From DASSNR01 sp036278935 (lineage in GTDB: Bacteria; Gemmatimonadota; Gemmatimonadetes; Gemmatimonadales; Gemmatimonadaceae): a stretch of DNA of 44,254 nt. The notes beneath the pieces were generated by a model. The model made no database searches. It worked only from the letters and a program-made list of their open reading frames with translations, and was not told the DNA's origin. Positions 10,401-18,794 of this stretch are shown piece by piece; the stretch's first letter is position 1, and each line of letters starts with the position of its first letter. The DNA lies in contig DASUKA010000077.1 in the NCBI GenBank assembly GCA_036278935.1, positions 1-44,254 on the forward strand, read 5' to 3'. The translations under genes and the position numbers were made by a program.

Positions 10401-11347
10401 GCCAGCTGCGCGATGGCCTGCCGCTCGGGGACCAGCAGCCGGACGATGCTACGACGGCGCGTGCTCTCGCGCGCCTCACCCCGCGGATCGTCGACCAACG
10501 CGCCGCCGAGCAACTCTCCGTCACGCGGCTCGCCGGCTACCTGCGGTGCGAGCTGGTGTACCGCTACTCGGAGTTGGGGGTGCCCGAGTATCCCGCGCGA
10601 CCACTCGGCGTTCACGCGTCGGGCGCATCGTTCGGCGACGCGTTGCACCGGGCGCTGGCGGACGCGAACTTCGCGGCGGTTCCGGCGGCCGAAGCCGACC
10701 GCCTCGTATCTCGTCTCGTCTCGGAGAACGCGCTGGAGGAGGAGGACGCGCAAAATGCCCGCCGCCTGATCGAAGCGACACTCAGCTCGGAAGTGGCACT
10801 CGAGATTCGCCGCTCAACGGACGTGCGGCGCGAGATTCCGTTCTTTGTGCCGCTCGCCGATGATGCCGGCACAGCGGACGACGGCGCCGTCGCATCGCAG
10901 CCGATCCTGCGCGGCATCATCGATCTTCTCTTCCGCGATGCCGACGGCGCCTGGCACATCGTGGACTGGAAGTCGAACGCGGTGAAGGACGACCGGCGCT
11001 ACCAGCTTCTGGTGATGCAGTACACGCCGCAGGTGCAGCTCTACGCGGCGGCACTGCGCCTGGTGCCGGGCTTCGAGCGCGTAGCCAGCGGGCGACTGGT
11101 ATTCCTGCAGCCGCGCCGAGTGGAGCAGATCCCGGTGGCAGAGGATGTACTGCGCACCGAGCTCGCGCGCGCACGGCGCGCCGCCGAGCGCATCGGGCGC
11201 GGCGACTATGCCACCCACCCGGGGCTCAAGTGCGTGGAGTGCGGCTATCAGCGCGGAAAGTGGTGCGCGGTGGGCGTGGAGTACGTGCAGACGATGACGC
11301 ACGCGCCATCGGCCATCCTCGCCCACCCCGCAACCCACACCTCATAA
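7490..11347 (+). CDS. addA: AddA-like UvrD-family helicase-nuclease
   Basis: A 1285-residue superfamily 1A helicase with a C-terminal nuclease. Walker A SAGAGSGKT has its lysine at residue 35; the Walker B/motif II DEAQD is at 381-385; motif III GDAKQAIYGFRNAEP follows; motif V/VI appears as VHRAKGLEW (801-809) and FYVGTTRARELL. The end is a RecB-like nuclease with GIIDLLF (D1145) and VDWKS (D1159, K1161), then a Cys-rich tail CVECGYQRGKWC. The frame extends to 7454, but the ATG at 7490 begins a typical N-terminus (MDSAAEIPGLTPAQ, with the Q-motif-like TPAQ). With AddB it should form the heterodimer that resects double-strand ends and loads recombinase. A highly charged insert near residues 505-525 (acidic Asp/Glu run) is unusual. 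Confidence 0.9.
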   Translation: MDSAAEIPGLTPAQRSAALSRDPLHVVSAGAGSGKTRVLVERVVALAKDGIGPDRLLAITFTEKGAAELRRRIIARLESEGLDAARRAAEAAYISTIHGFCARVLREWPVEAGLDPSFGILDDVDAALFHSDRLDALWGDEEFETLAREYGGSSDDRKGASRTHGSRGSGSGEPALFRIIRKVLDTWRELGRQVDELERAADPDVLTKGALDRSREYAGRRWRDMLELLRGAERLTSAHELTPAAGEKYARLCGLIATLRPGEPHWEMAWELWDCIGFYTSLRKEPRKGEWKARLEPARDIADSMRKRHPIDDEALDRESARRAALVMRWAAALWRDFDRFKAERNLLDYQDLQLAALRMLGATPAALREYRRRFAHILLDEAQDTNRLQYTLLQLLWTGNNAWFVVGDAKQAIYGFRNAEPEQFLKLTKKAGTHVTDLTENFRSRAELLQMVNAAGHAFWDAVPAMRFKELAPAYDYLPGGTAPRVELCVVDQRERAGEGGSGGGDERDDEDDHEERGAAAKRQWESIDVAREREARWIAERLQRLERERYQICDEDPDTHAKFWRDFGWSDAAILVRTRSAFPAIRRVLRDAGIPLAVVGGSGFFDGLEVRDLLNGLRLLANPRDDSALLAALRSPLCAVDDDTLLALRQARDARRAHDDSAAGANASRRAGRSRRDRAPLSFWDAIHRAPLEPAAREKVDEFMRTVLELRELRDALPPSELLHRLVERTDYLARVVAGDHARERAANVARLDALARAHDAMSLREFLEYAARAAAHLSDSADAPLAEPGDQVVTLCTVHRAKGLEWPVVFLADLARDYWEKMEHSTVSHDGTVLLSVVAGRDKRGKKIWTHSLGTTEIREHADTESAAEAQRLFYVGTTRARELLIMSGVAEQAGTPRAKSWSPTAGAMHAPLPWLCAHLGLDPKQGVRPGTVKWDRATVQVTCVDAATDPHPQRIARTRSLSELYARQLRDGLPLGDQQPDDATTARALARLTPRIVDQRAAEQLSVTRLAGYLRCELVYRYSELGVPEYPARPLGVHASGASFGDALHRALADANFAAVPAAEADRLVSRLVSENALEEEDAQNARRLIEATLSSEVALEIRRSTDVRREIPFFVPLADDAGTADDGAVASQPILRGIIDLLFRDADGAWHIVDWKSNAVKDDRRYQLLVMQYTPQVQLYAAALRLVPGFERVASGRLVFLQPRRVEQIPVAEDVLRTELARARRAAERIGRGDYATHPGLKCVECGYQRGKWCAVGVEYVQTMTHAPSAILAHPATHTS

Positions 11348-11366
11348 CTCACAGCTCACAACTCAC
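11346..11366. repeat. Three tandem heptamers in a convergent gap
   Basis: AACTCAC, AGCTCAC, AACTCAC run head to tail from the addA stop codon to the end of the ggt frame. The AT-richer composition contrasts with the neighbours. Likely a short slippage array; no coding or regulatory role is evident. Confidence 0.55.
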
Positions 11367-13105
11367 TTCCGTTTCGGAAGCCGCTGCGGAATCGCCGCGC
11401 CATCGTGCCGCGGATCGCTGGCGCCGTAGTGAATGCCGCCGGCGGTCCCCATCACCGCCTGTCCCCACCCGAAGTGGCCGGTGCGCGGACCATAGAGCTT
11501 GAGGTCGTACCCCATGGCCGAGAGCGAATCGCGCACTGCCTTCGGGATGCGCGACTCGATGTCGAAGTTGCACCCCGAGAAGCCGGGCTTGGTGAACCGC
11601 CCCGCCTCGAGCGCCTGCTGGATGCTCATGCCGAAGTCGGCGATATGGGACACGAACTGGGCGTGCGCCTGCGCCTGGTTCCACCCACCCATGATGCCGA
11701 AGCCGATGCGGAGGCTGTCCTTCTGCATGAAGCCCGGGATCAGCGTGTGGAGTGGTCGCTTGTGCGGTGCAAGCGTGTTGGCCATATCCGGCTTCAGCGT
11801 GAACAGCGCTCCGCGGTCCTGCAGCACGAACCCCATCCCTGCGGGGACGATGCCGGAACCGAACTCCTCATAGTTGCTCTGGATGAGCGAGACGATATTG
11901 CCCTCGGCGTCGATGGCGGTGAGGTAGATCGTGTCGCCGCCCTTCTTGCTGGTGATCGATGAGAACCTGGACGGCGGCTCGCTGCAGATGGCGCGCGTGG
12001 AGTCGATCATCGCCGCACGCGCCGCCTCGTGCGCCGAGTCGAGCATCTGCGCCACGGGAACGTTCGCCAGACGTGGGTCGCCCACGTACTGCAGCACGTC
12101 GGAGTAGGCAAGCTGCTTGGCCTCCATCATGACGTGCAGCGATTGCGCCGCGTGAAATCCGTACTCGCCAATCGGAAAGTGCGACATGATCTGCAGCATC
12201 ATCAGCGCGCCGATCCCCTGGCTGTTGGGCGGCAGCTCGTAGACCGTCCAGCCGCGGTAGTTGATGTGGAGCGGCGTCACCCATTGCGGGCGGAAGTCGG
12301 CGAGGTCGGAGGCGGTCATCGTGCCGCCGAGCTGGTGCTCCGTGGCAAGGATGGCTTGTGCCGTCGGACCCGTGTAGAAGCCCTTGCGCCCCTGCTGCGC
12401 AATGCGGGTGAGCGTGCGTGCCAGGTCGGGATTCTTGAAGATCTCCCCTTCACGCGGCGTATGGCCATCGATGAGATACGTCTTCGCGGCGTTCGGCCTG
12501 GCCTCGAGAGTGCGCAGGTACTCGGCCCACGTGTCGGCGATCACCTCCGTGACCGGGAAACCCTCCTTGGCGTACTGGATGGCGGGCGCGAGCAGCGTGG
12601 AGAGGGGCAACTTGCCGAACCGATCGTGCAGCGCCTGCCACCCCGCCACCGCGCCGGGCACCGTCACGCCCCAGATGCCGCGCAGCGGAATACGCTTGAG
12701 CCCCTTGGACGCCATCAGCTGCGGCGTCATCCCGGTCGCCGACCATCCGCTCGAGTTGAGCCCGTAGATCTTCCCCGTCTTGGCGATATAGACGATCGCG
12801 AACAGATCGCCGCCGACGCCGTTCATCGCCGGTTCCATGAGCCCGTTGGCGGCGTTGGCGGCAATGGCGGCATCCACCGCGTTGCCGCCCATCTCCAACA
12901 TGTGCACGCCGGCGGTGGCCGCGAGCGGCTGGCTCGCCGCCACGATGCCGTAGCGCGTGATGACCATCGAGCGGCCGGGGATCGGAAGCGGTTGGCCGTG
13001 CGCCGGCATCTTGGGCAGGCCGCGCTGGGCGGCGGCGGGAAGCGGGAGCGCGGCACTCAGCGCCGCGGCGGCGATGGCGACGACGTGACGACGGAAAGAT
13101 CGCAT
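11363..13105 (-). CDS. ggt: Secreted gamma-glutamyltransferase family protein
   Basis: A 580-residue Ntn-hydrolase precursor. The signal peptide is about residues 1-27 (hydrophobic AAAALSAALPLPAAA, then AQR). The large-subunit segment has ATAGVHMLEMGGNAVDAAIA, typical of the family. The autocleavage/catalytic threonine is T392 in GGDTIYLTAIDAEGNIVS, matching the position of Thr391 in the E. coli enzyme, and is followed by FGSGIVPAGMGFVLQDRG and, near the C-terminus, an MGGWNQAQAHAQ segment. The precursor should self-cleave into two subunits in the periplasm and hydrolyse or transfer gamma-glutamyl groups, for example from glutathione; a cephalosporin-acylase-like activity cannot be excluded. 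It converges on addA with a 15-base gap. No ribosome binding site is evident. Confidence 0.92.
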   Translation of the reverse strand: MRSFRRHVVAIAAAALSAALPLPAAAQRGLPKMPAHGQPLPIPGRSMVITRYGIVAASQPLAATAGVHMLEMGGNAVDAAIAANAANGLMEPAMNGVGGDLFAIVYIAKTGKIYGLNSSGWSATGMTPQLMASKGLKRIPLRGIWGVTVPGAVAGWQALHDRFGKLPLSTLLAPAIQYAKEGFPVTEVIADTWAEYLRTLEARPNAAKTYLIDGHTPREGEIFKNPDLARTLTRIAQQGRKGFYTGPTAQAILATEHQLGGTMTASDLADFRPQWVTPLHINYRGWTVYELPPNSQGIGALMMLQIMSHFPIGEYGFHAAQSLHVMMEAKQLAYSDVLQYVGDPRLANVPVAQMLDSAHEAARAAMIDSTRAICSEPPSRFSSITSKKGGDTIYLTAIDAEGNIVSLIQSNYEEFGSGIVPAGMGFVLQDRGALFTLKPDMANTLAPHKRPLHTLIPGFMQKDSLRIGFGIMGGWNQAQAHAQFVSHIADFGMSIQQALEAGRFTKPGFSGCNFDIESRIPKAVRDSLSAMGYDLKLYGPRTGHFGWGQAVMGTAGGIHYGASDPRHDGAAIPQRLPKRK

Positions 13106-13206
13106 GGCGAGCGGGGTTTGACTTTCGAGGAGGAACTGACGAACGCGACGAGTGCAGCGCGAGCATCGCGGTGCGGAGAGATTACCGCCGTGCGCGCGCG
13201 CCGTCC

Positions 13207-13253
13207 ACCACCGTCGGCGCGGTGGTCGAACGGGTCGTGGACTCGGACCCGTT
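13207..13253 (-). terminator. Two hairpins at the end of the kinase operon
   Basis: Two perfect inverted repeats lie next to each other: AACGGGTC/GACCCGTT (13229-13236 and 13246-13253, nine-base loop), which overlaps the kinase stop codon, and ACCACCG/CGGTGGT (13207-13213 and 13220-13226, six-base loop). Together they are a reasonable terminator for the minus-strand kinase pair. No T tract is present. Confidence 0.55.
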
Positions 13254-15636
13254 AAGCCCCGGACCGGGACGCGGATGCGCCTGGCCTGAGCCCCAACCGC
13301 TGGACCAGCGACTCGAAACGGGGGTCGCCATGGAGTGACCGGAATCTGGGGTCCACGTCGAGGTCACACATCCATACGGCATCGGAGTCGAGGCCGCGCT
13401 CGAGCCAGTCCAGCGCCTCAGAACGTTCGCCCAGCGCGAGAAAGGCGGCCGCCATCCGATACTCGTCCACATAGTGCGTCCGCGCGTAGGCGACCAGCGT
13501 ATCCAGCTCATGCTTCGCCGCGGCGGTGTCACCCACGAGTGCGAGCGCGCGGGCGAGCACCATCCGATCGCGCGTGTTCGTGGGAGACGCGTGCGCGAGC
13601 GCGCGCATTTCATGCACGGCATCACGGTACTCCCCGCGCGCCAGAAGAATTTCGGCGTGGCAGCGCGACCCGGCGTCCAGCTCCCGCAAGCGCCGGCAAT
13701 ACGCTTCGGCGTCATCCAATCGGCCGACGCCGAGACTGATCTGCACGGCCGGCATCAAGGCGTCGGGAGAGAGCGGACTGAATCGCACGGCACGAGCGAC
13801 GTACGCGAGAGCCGAGTCGCGGTGTCCGAACCCCCAGAGCTGCCAGGCATAGCCGATGTTCGCTTGTCCGTTCGTCGAGTCGCGGGACAACGAGATCCGG
13901 AATTCTCGCCTGGCATCGGCCCATTGGTGCTGATACGAGCTGAGAAACGCGCCGATGAGACCGTACGACTCGGCCGATTGCGGATCGAGCTCCGCCGCAC
14001 GCCGCGCGGCCGGCAGCATATGCGGCAACGCCTCGTGCGGCGCCACGTAGCCATCGGCCATACGGTACCACGCAGTCGCCAGCGCGATCCATGCAGCGGC
14101 GTAGGTGGAATCGACGCCGATTGCCTGGTTGGCCAGCGCAATGGCTTGACGCACGGCGGCCTCGTTGTGGGCGCGTTCCGCGATGTAGGTCGAGCGCAGC
14201 ACCAGGTCGTGGGCCGCCACGCTGCGCGTGCCCGGTGTGGCGAGCCGTTTCGCGATTGCGGGGGACAGCGTGACGTCGAGCGCACTCGCGATCCCGGTCG
14301 CGATCGAGTCGTGCAGCGAGAAGATGCTGGACTCATCCTGGTCGTAGCTCGCCGACCAGAGGACGGCTTCATGCGCCGGATCGTCCAGCGCGACCGTGAC
14401 CCGGAGTCGTCCGTTCGCTCGTCCGATGGTGCCTTCGACAATGCCCGACACGCCGAGCAGCTTCGCTGCATCGCGTGCCGTTCGGCCGCGGAGCGCGAAC
14501 GCCGAGGAACGCGGCACGACCGCGAGCCCCGGAATCCGCGCGAGCGCCGCGGTGAGGTCGGTCGCGATGCCGTCGGCGAGATAGGCGTTGGCGCTGTCAC
14601 CGCCCAGCGACTCGAAAGGCAACACCGCGATGTGTGGCGGAGCCACGGTTGGCCACGCTGCCGCACCATCGGCGGTGCGCCCCGTGGGGAGCAAGCGCCA
14701 GACGAGCAACAGCACGGCCACGAGTCCCGCGAGCGCCAGGATCCCGGCCCCCAGGCGGCGCCGCGGACGGCGCCCAGCATCGTCCCGCGACAGACCATCC
14801 ATGGCGGCGATCACTTCCGCCATCGATTGCGGGCGATCCGCGGGCTGCTTGGCGAGACAGCGCATCACGAGCGCCGCGAGCGCGGTGGGCACTGCGGGAC
14901 GCACGCGCGCGATCGGTTCGGGTGACGTGGTCATCTGGGCGGCGATCAGTTGCTGCGCGCTGCCGGCGGTGAACGGCGGCTGCCCGCTCAACACCTCGTA
15001 CGCGACGACCCCGAATGCGTAGATGTCGGCGCGCGCATCCACGCGAGGATCCGCGGCCGCCTGTTCCGGCGCCATGTACGCCGGCGTGCCGAGCGACATG
15101 CCGAGCCCGGTGAGCGTGGCGTCGGTTGCGCCCGCGACGGCGGCACCGCTGGCAGCGTGCGCGATGCCGAAGTCCATGACGACCGCATGGCCATCGCTCA
15201 CGAGGATGTTCCCGGGCTTGATGTCGCGGTGAACGATGCCGCTCTGGTGTGCCTTGGCCAGTGCGTCCGCGACCTCCCGCAGCAGCTGAACGGCCTCGCC
15301 GATCGGGAGCGCGCCGTCCCGCGCCAGTTTGTCGCGCAGCGACTCACCGTCGACGTACGGCATCACGTAGTAGAGCATGTCGCCGGCCTGGCCCGAATCG
15401 AACAGCGGAAGGATGTGCGGATGTTGCAGGCCGGCGGTGAGCTGGATTTCGCGGAGAAAGCGCTCGGCGCCGAGCACGGCCGCGAGGTTGGGCTTCAAGA
15501 CCTTGATGGCAACCTGGCGATGGTGCTTGAGATCCTCGGCCAGGTAGACGGTCGCCATCCCTCCCACGCCCAGCTCGCGCTCCAGGCGATAGCGGTGCGC
15601 GAGGGCCGACGCGAGCGCGACGGCGTAGAGAGGCAT
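13252..15636 (-). CDS. Transmembrane Ser/Thr kinase with TolB-like and TPR domains
   Basis: A 794-residue Hanks-type kinase. The N-terminal kinase domain has the glycine loop GVGGMATVY, ATP lysine K45, HRDIKPGN (D138), DFG at 155-157 and the GTPAYMAPEQ activation-segment end. A basic juxtamembrane linker (about 285-294) precedes one membrane helix (about 296-316). Outside is a FlgO/TolB-like domain starting at PPHIAVLPFESLGGDSANAY (about 333-460), followed by TPR-like helical repeats to the C-terminus, a layout common in Gemmatimonadota and Acidobacteriota. The ATG at 15636 overlaps the stop of the upstream kinase by one base (TGATG), so translation is coupled. The external domain probably binds a peptide, glycan or partner protein; the kinase targets are unknown. 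Confidence 0.9.
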   Translation of the reverse strand: MPLYAVALASALAHRYRLERELGVGGMATVYLAEDLKHHRQVAIKVLKPNLAAVLGAERFLREIQLTAGLQHPHILPLFDSGQAGDMLYYVMPYVDGESLRDKLARDGALPIGEAVQLLREVADALAKAHQSGIVHRDIKPGNILVSDGHAVVMDFGIAHAASGAAVAGATDATLTGLGMSLGTPAYMAPEQAAADPRVDARADIYAFGVVAYEVLSGQPPFTAGSAQQLIAAQMTTSPEPIARVRPAVPTALAALVMRCLAKQPADRPQSMAEVIAAMDGLSRDDAGRRPRRRLGAGILALAGLVAVLLLVWRLLPTGRTADGAAAWPTVAPPHIAVLPFESLGGDSANAYLADGIATDLTAALARIPGLAVVPRSSAFALRGRTARDAAKLLGVSGIVEGTIGRANGRLRVTVALDDPAHEAVLWSASYDQDESSIFSLHDSIATGIASALDVTLSPAIAKRLATPGTRSVAAHDLVLRSTYIAERAHNEAAVRQAIALANQAIGVDSTYAAAWIALATAWYRMADGYVAPHEALPHMLPAARRAAELDPQSAESYGLIGAFLSSYQHQWADARREFRISLSRDSTNGQANIGYAWQLWGFGHRDSALAYVARAVRFSPLSPDALMPAVQISLGVGRLDDAEAYCRRLRELDAGSRCHAEILLARGEYRDAVHEMRALAHASPTNTRDRMVLARALALVGDTAAAKHELDTLVAYARTHYVDEYRMAAAFLALGERSEALDWLERGLDSDAVWMCDLDVDPRFRSLHGDPRFESLVQRLGLRPGASASRSGA

Positions 15637-18305
15637 CACGGGTGGGCCTGCCCCGCCCCGAGGAGCGCTTGCCACCGATCGATGAAGACGAGCCGCAGCG
15701 GGGCTGGCCCGGTGTCGCGCCTCTCGAGCATGAGGAAGCCATCGGGGAGCACGTCGTATCCGCGGCCTCGTGTGTTGAAGCGTGCCAGGGAGAAGAGGGC
15801 GTGTCTCGACCGGACGGCGAGCTCGTCCCCGCTCGTCACATCGGCGGTCATCAGGCTGTCTCGGCCGACGTAGAACAGCTCCCGGCCGTCCTTCGACCAG
15901 CGCGGCTCCGTCCCCCCATCTGTTGAAACCTGCCACCGCTCGGAGCGCAACGGGTTTGTGGACTTGATATAGACTTCCCTTCGGCCCGACTCGTCGGACA
16001 CGTAGGCTAGCCAGCGCCCGTCGGGCGAGGGACTCGGTGAGCTTTCCCGCGCTGCAGTCGCGATCACAGCGCGGTCGGCGGAGGCGGGCTTGTCGAGCGC
16101 ATGCGCGTAGATGTCGCTCCGCCCGCCCCGGAATCTCACGTAGTAGAGCGTGCGGCCGTCGGGCGAAGGCGCTGGGCTGTTGACGTTCAGCACCGTGTCG
16201 CGCACGAGCCGGCGCGGGGGCGAGGCGCTTCCCACCGCTGCCTGGTAGATGTCACCCACTTCCGCGTTGTTCGCGGCGAAGAAAATGGTGCGGCCGTCGG
16301 CGCTGAAAGCCGGGACGGAGGTCACCTCCGCGGGTATGGCGATCCGGCTTGTGGCGCCGGTGCGCAGGTCTCGCACCTGGATGTCCCAGGTCCCGAGCTC
16401 GACCGCGGCCGCTGTTCGCGTGCCGTCGGGGGAGGCTGCGACGCCTTGCACGTACCCCGCCCAGGTAGAGTCGAGGGGCGTCGACACTCCCCCGTCGCGG
16501 CGCACGCGGGCGAAGCTCAGCCGCGCGCTGCCCGTGCCGCCCGTGGCGTATACGAGTTGTCCGGTCCGCGCGACGGCGATCCGCGGGAACGCGTCCTCAT
16601 CGACCGTCACTCCCGCGGCCAGCGGCACCGGAGCGCCGGTGAGGCGCCGGCGCTCCGCATCGAACGGCACGGCCACGAGCGCGCTGTCCGGCCGCACGAC
16701 GAGAAGGTAGCCCGGGTCGACGTAGCGGGCCCAGAAGCCGGGGAGCAGCGCCCGATGGCGCCCCGTGGCGGGGTCCGACACGGCGATGCGGAAGCCCGCG
16801 TTGTCTCCATAGTTGCGTGGAACCACGACGAACAGGATCGCCTCTCCCCCGGGCAGCGCGCTCGCGCCTGTGTGAAACACCTCGCCGGCCGGCGTGTCGT
16901 AGGTGGTAACCTGTTCCCACGGTCCTCCGTGTAACGGCACGCGCATGAGGCCGGAGCGGGAGCTGACGAACAGGTGGCCGTTATCGCTCCACCCGATCAG
17001 CGAGAAGGTCGGAAGCGTGTCGGTGACGGTGGTCACCGGTCCGCCGGCGGGCGACACGACGCGCAGCGAACGGCCGGCGAGGAAGGCGACCTCGCTGCCG
17101 TCCGGCGAGACAGCCGGGTGGCTGGCGCTATCGGTGCCGGGCAGCGGATGGGGATCCAGCGCATCGGCATCGCGCACCCAGAGCTGGGTGCCGTGAGGCC
17201 CGCGCGCCACGTAGACCAGCCTCGACCCGTCCGGCGAGAGCGCGAACGTGCCCACAGGCGGCGCGCTGTCGGGGAACGCCAGCGTCGCGAGCCAGGGGCG
17301 GACGCCGGCCGCCGCCAGCGGACCGGTACGGTCCACGCCGCCGGCCGCCCGCGCCCAGCCCCACACCGCCGCGACCAGGGCGATCACGGCGACCGCACCT
17401 GTGGCGACCGTCGCCCGGTGCCGCCGCCAACCGCGTGGACGGCCGGTCCCGGCGGTGCGGGATCGGAAGGACGGAGTCGTCAGCGCACTGGCGAACTCCG
17501 TCGCGGTACCGAAGCGGTCGGCCGGCAGCTTCTGGAGCGCGGTGCGCACGGCATCGTCCACGTGCGGCGGGACACTCCGGCGTCGCGCGGTGAGGCCGGG
17601 CGGGTCTTCCGTGATCACCTGCGCCACGATCGCCTGCGCCGTGGGGCCGGTGAAGGGCGGCTCGCCGGCCAGCATCTCGTAGGTGACCGCGCCCAGTGAG
17701 TAGATATCGCTGCGCGCATCGACGGCCCGCTCGCCCATCGCCTGTTCGGGACTCATGTACTGTGGCGTGCCGAGTGAAAGCCCCGTCTGCGTCATGCGCT
17801 GCCCACCGGCCTGCTCCACGGCGAGCGCGATACCGAAGTCCGCCACCAGCGCATGGCCGTTCTGCAGGAGCACGTTTTCCGGCTTGATATCGCGGTGTAT
17901 GACCCCCCGCTCGTGCGCGTAGTGCAGTGCGTCCGCCACTTCGCCGGCGATCCGGACGGCCTCGGCGATCGGCAGTTGTTTCTCGCGCTCGAGCCGGGCG
18001 CGCAGCGTCTCACCGTCGACGAAGGGCATCACGTAGTAGAGCAGCCCCTCGGCCGAGCCCGAGTCGAAGAGCGGGAGGATGTGCGGGTGCTGCAGGCTGG
18101 CAGTGAGCTCGATCTCCTTGAGAAATCGCTCGGGGCCAAGTACCGCCGAGAGCTCCGCGCGCAGCACCTTGATCGCCACCTGGCGATGGTGCTTGAGGTC
18201 TTCAGCCAAATAGACCGTGGCCATCCCGCCCGCCCCGAGCTCACGCTCGAGGCGATAGCGGTCCGCGAGAAGGGCGGAGATGTGCTCGACGTGACTCTGG
18301 GTCAT
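15636..18305 (-). CDS. Transmembrane Ser/Thr kinase with PD40 beta-propeller
   Basis: An 889-residue Hanks-type kinase: GAGGMATVY loop, K46, HRDIKPEN (D139), DFG at 156-158, GTPQYMSPEQ. A membrane helix is at about 298-318. The C-terminal 550 residues form a WD40-like/TolB propeller with repeated xxSPDG strands (for example LSPDGSRLVYVA, VSPDGSEVAFLA, PSPDGRTLYYVRF, PSPDGRWLAYVS). The first half of the kinase domain is nearly the same as that of the following kinase, including GGMATVYLAEDLKHHRQVAI, which points to tandem duplication followed by exchange of the sensor domain. I chose the ATG at 18305 (MTQSHVEH); the frame is open to 18332, giving nine more residues. It is the first gene of a two-kinase operon. 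Confidence 0.9.
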   Translation of the reverse strand: MTQSHVEHISALLADRYRLERELGAGGMATVYLAEDLKHHRQVAIKVLRAELSAVLGPERFLKEIELTASLQHPHILPLFDSGSAEGLLYYVMPFVDGETLRARLEREKQLPIAEAVRIAGEVADALHYAHERGVIHRDIKPENVLLQNGHALVADFGIALAVEQAGGQRMTQTGLSLGTPQYMSPEQAMGERAVDARSDIYSLGAVTYEMLAGEPPFTGPTAQAIVAQVITEDPPGLTARRRSVPPHVDDAVRTALQKLPADRFGTATEFASALTTPSFRSRTAGTGRPRGWRRHRATVATGAVAVIALVAAVWGWARAAGGVDRTGPLAAAGVRPWLATLAFPDSAPPVGTFALSPDGSRLVYVARGPHGTQLWVRDADALDPHPLPGTDSASHPAVSPDGSEVAFLAGRSLRVVSPAGGPVTTVTDTLPTFSLIGWSDNGHLFVSSRSGLMRVPLHGGPWEQVTTYDTPAGEVFHTGASALPGGEAILFVVVPRNYGDNAGFRIAVSDPATGRHRALLPGFWARYVDPGYLLVVRPDSALVAVPFDAERRRLTGAPVPLAAGVTVDEDAFPRIAVARTGQLVYATGGTGSARLSFARVRRDGGVSTPLDSTWAGYVQGVAASPDGTRTAAAVELGTWDIQVRDLRTGATSRIAIPAEVTSVPAFSADGRTIFFAANNAEVGDIYQAAVGSASPPRRLVRDTVLNVNSPAPSPDGRTLYYVRFRGGRSDIYAHALDKPASADRAVIATAARESSPSPSPDGRWLAYVSDESGRREVYIKSTNPLRSERWQVSTDGGTEPRWSKDGRELFYVGRDSLMTADVTSGDELAVRSRHALFSLARFNTRGRGYDVLPDGFLMLERRDTGPAPLRLVFIDRWQALLGAGQAHP

Positions 18306-18497
18306 TCGTGGCGGGCAGGCACTGACACGCACAGGGGGTACCAGCAGCAGCGCTCAAGATGGAGATGAGACTGCCGCGGGGCCAGTCGGGCTGAACGGAA
18401 ATCGTGTGGCGGCAGGATGGCCGGGAGATGGTGCGTGCTCCGTGTTCGGCCTCCATCTCCCTGCCCCATTCCCGCACCGCCCCCTCGCTCGCGCGCT

Positions 18498-18794
18498 CTA
18501 CCCCCCCGCCGTCGCTCCCACCACCAGCAACGGCTCCGCGCCCGCGGCCACCGCCTCGGGGAGCGGTGCGTCAGGCGATTCGTGCGACAGATCTTCCTCG
18601 CACGCGAAGAAGCGCACGAAGGGGCGGCGGCGCTGCGTCACATGATCGCGCAGCGTGCCGCGCAGCACCGGGTAGCGCGCTTCGAGCGCGTCCAGCACCG
18701 CGCGCTGCGACACGGGCGCGGCCACATCCAGCGTCACCTCACGATCGATCCGCGCCACCTCGGAGAGCGCGGCTGGCAGCACCACGCGGATCAT
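18498..18794 (-). CDS. MoaD/ThiS-like ubiquitin-fold protein
   Basis: A 98-residue protein with the beta-grasp pattern of MoaD/ThiS: strand VVLPAALSEVARI, strand EVTLDVAAPVSQRAVLDAL (helix VLDALEARYP), RPFVRFFACEEDLSH, then PLPEAVAAGAEPLLVVGATA and a C-terminal Gly-Gly. A free GG end is what E1-like enzymes adenylate so that the protein can carry sulfur or be conjugated, but no E1/MoeB or MoaE gene is in this window. The gene starts inside the preceding gene (ATGA overlap at 18791-18794). It is therefore coupled to the beta-propeller protein; I recall this pairing from other bacteria, where both are unassigned. The molybdopterin role is not implied by this context. Confidence 0.85.
   Translation of the reverse strand: MIRVVLPAALSEVARIDREVTLDVAAPVSQRAVLDALEARYPVLRGTLRDHVTQRRRPFVRFFACEEDLSHESPDAPLPEAVAAGAEPLLVVGATAGG

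Noticed and set aside
12029..13255. Long plus-strand frame opposite ggt (408 codons)
   Set aside because: Translation is a low-information shadow rich in Arg, Gly and His; the gamma-glutamyltransferase frame carries the catalytic motif.
13474..14925. Plus-strand frame of 483 codons opposite the second kinase
   Set aside because: Contains no motif; the minus-strand frame has the complete kinase and TPR pattern.
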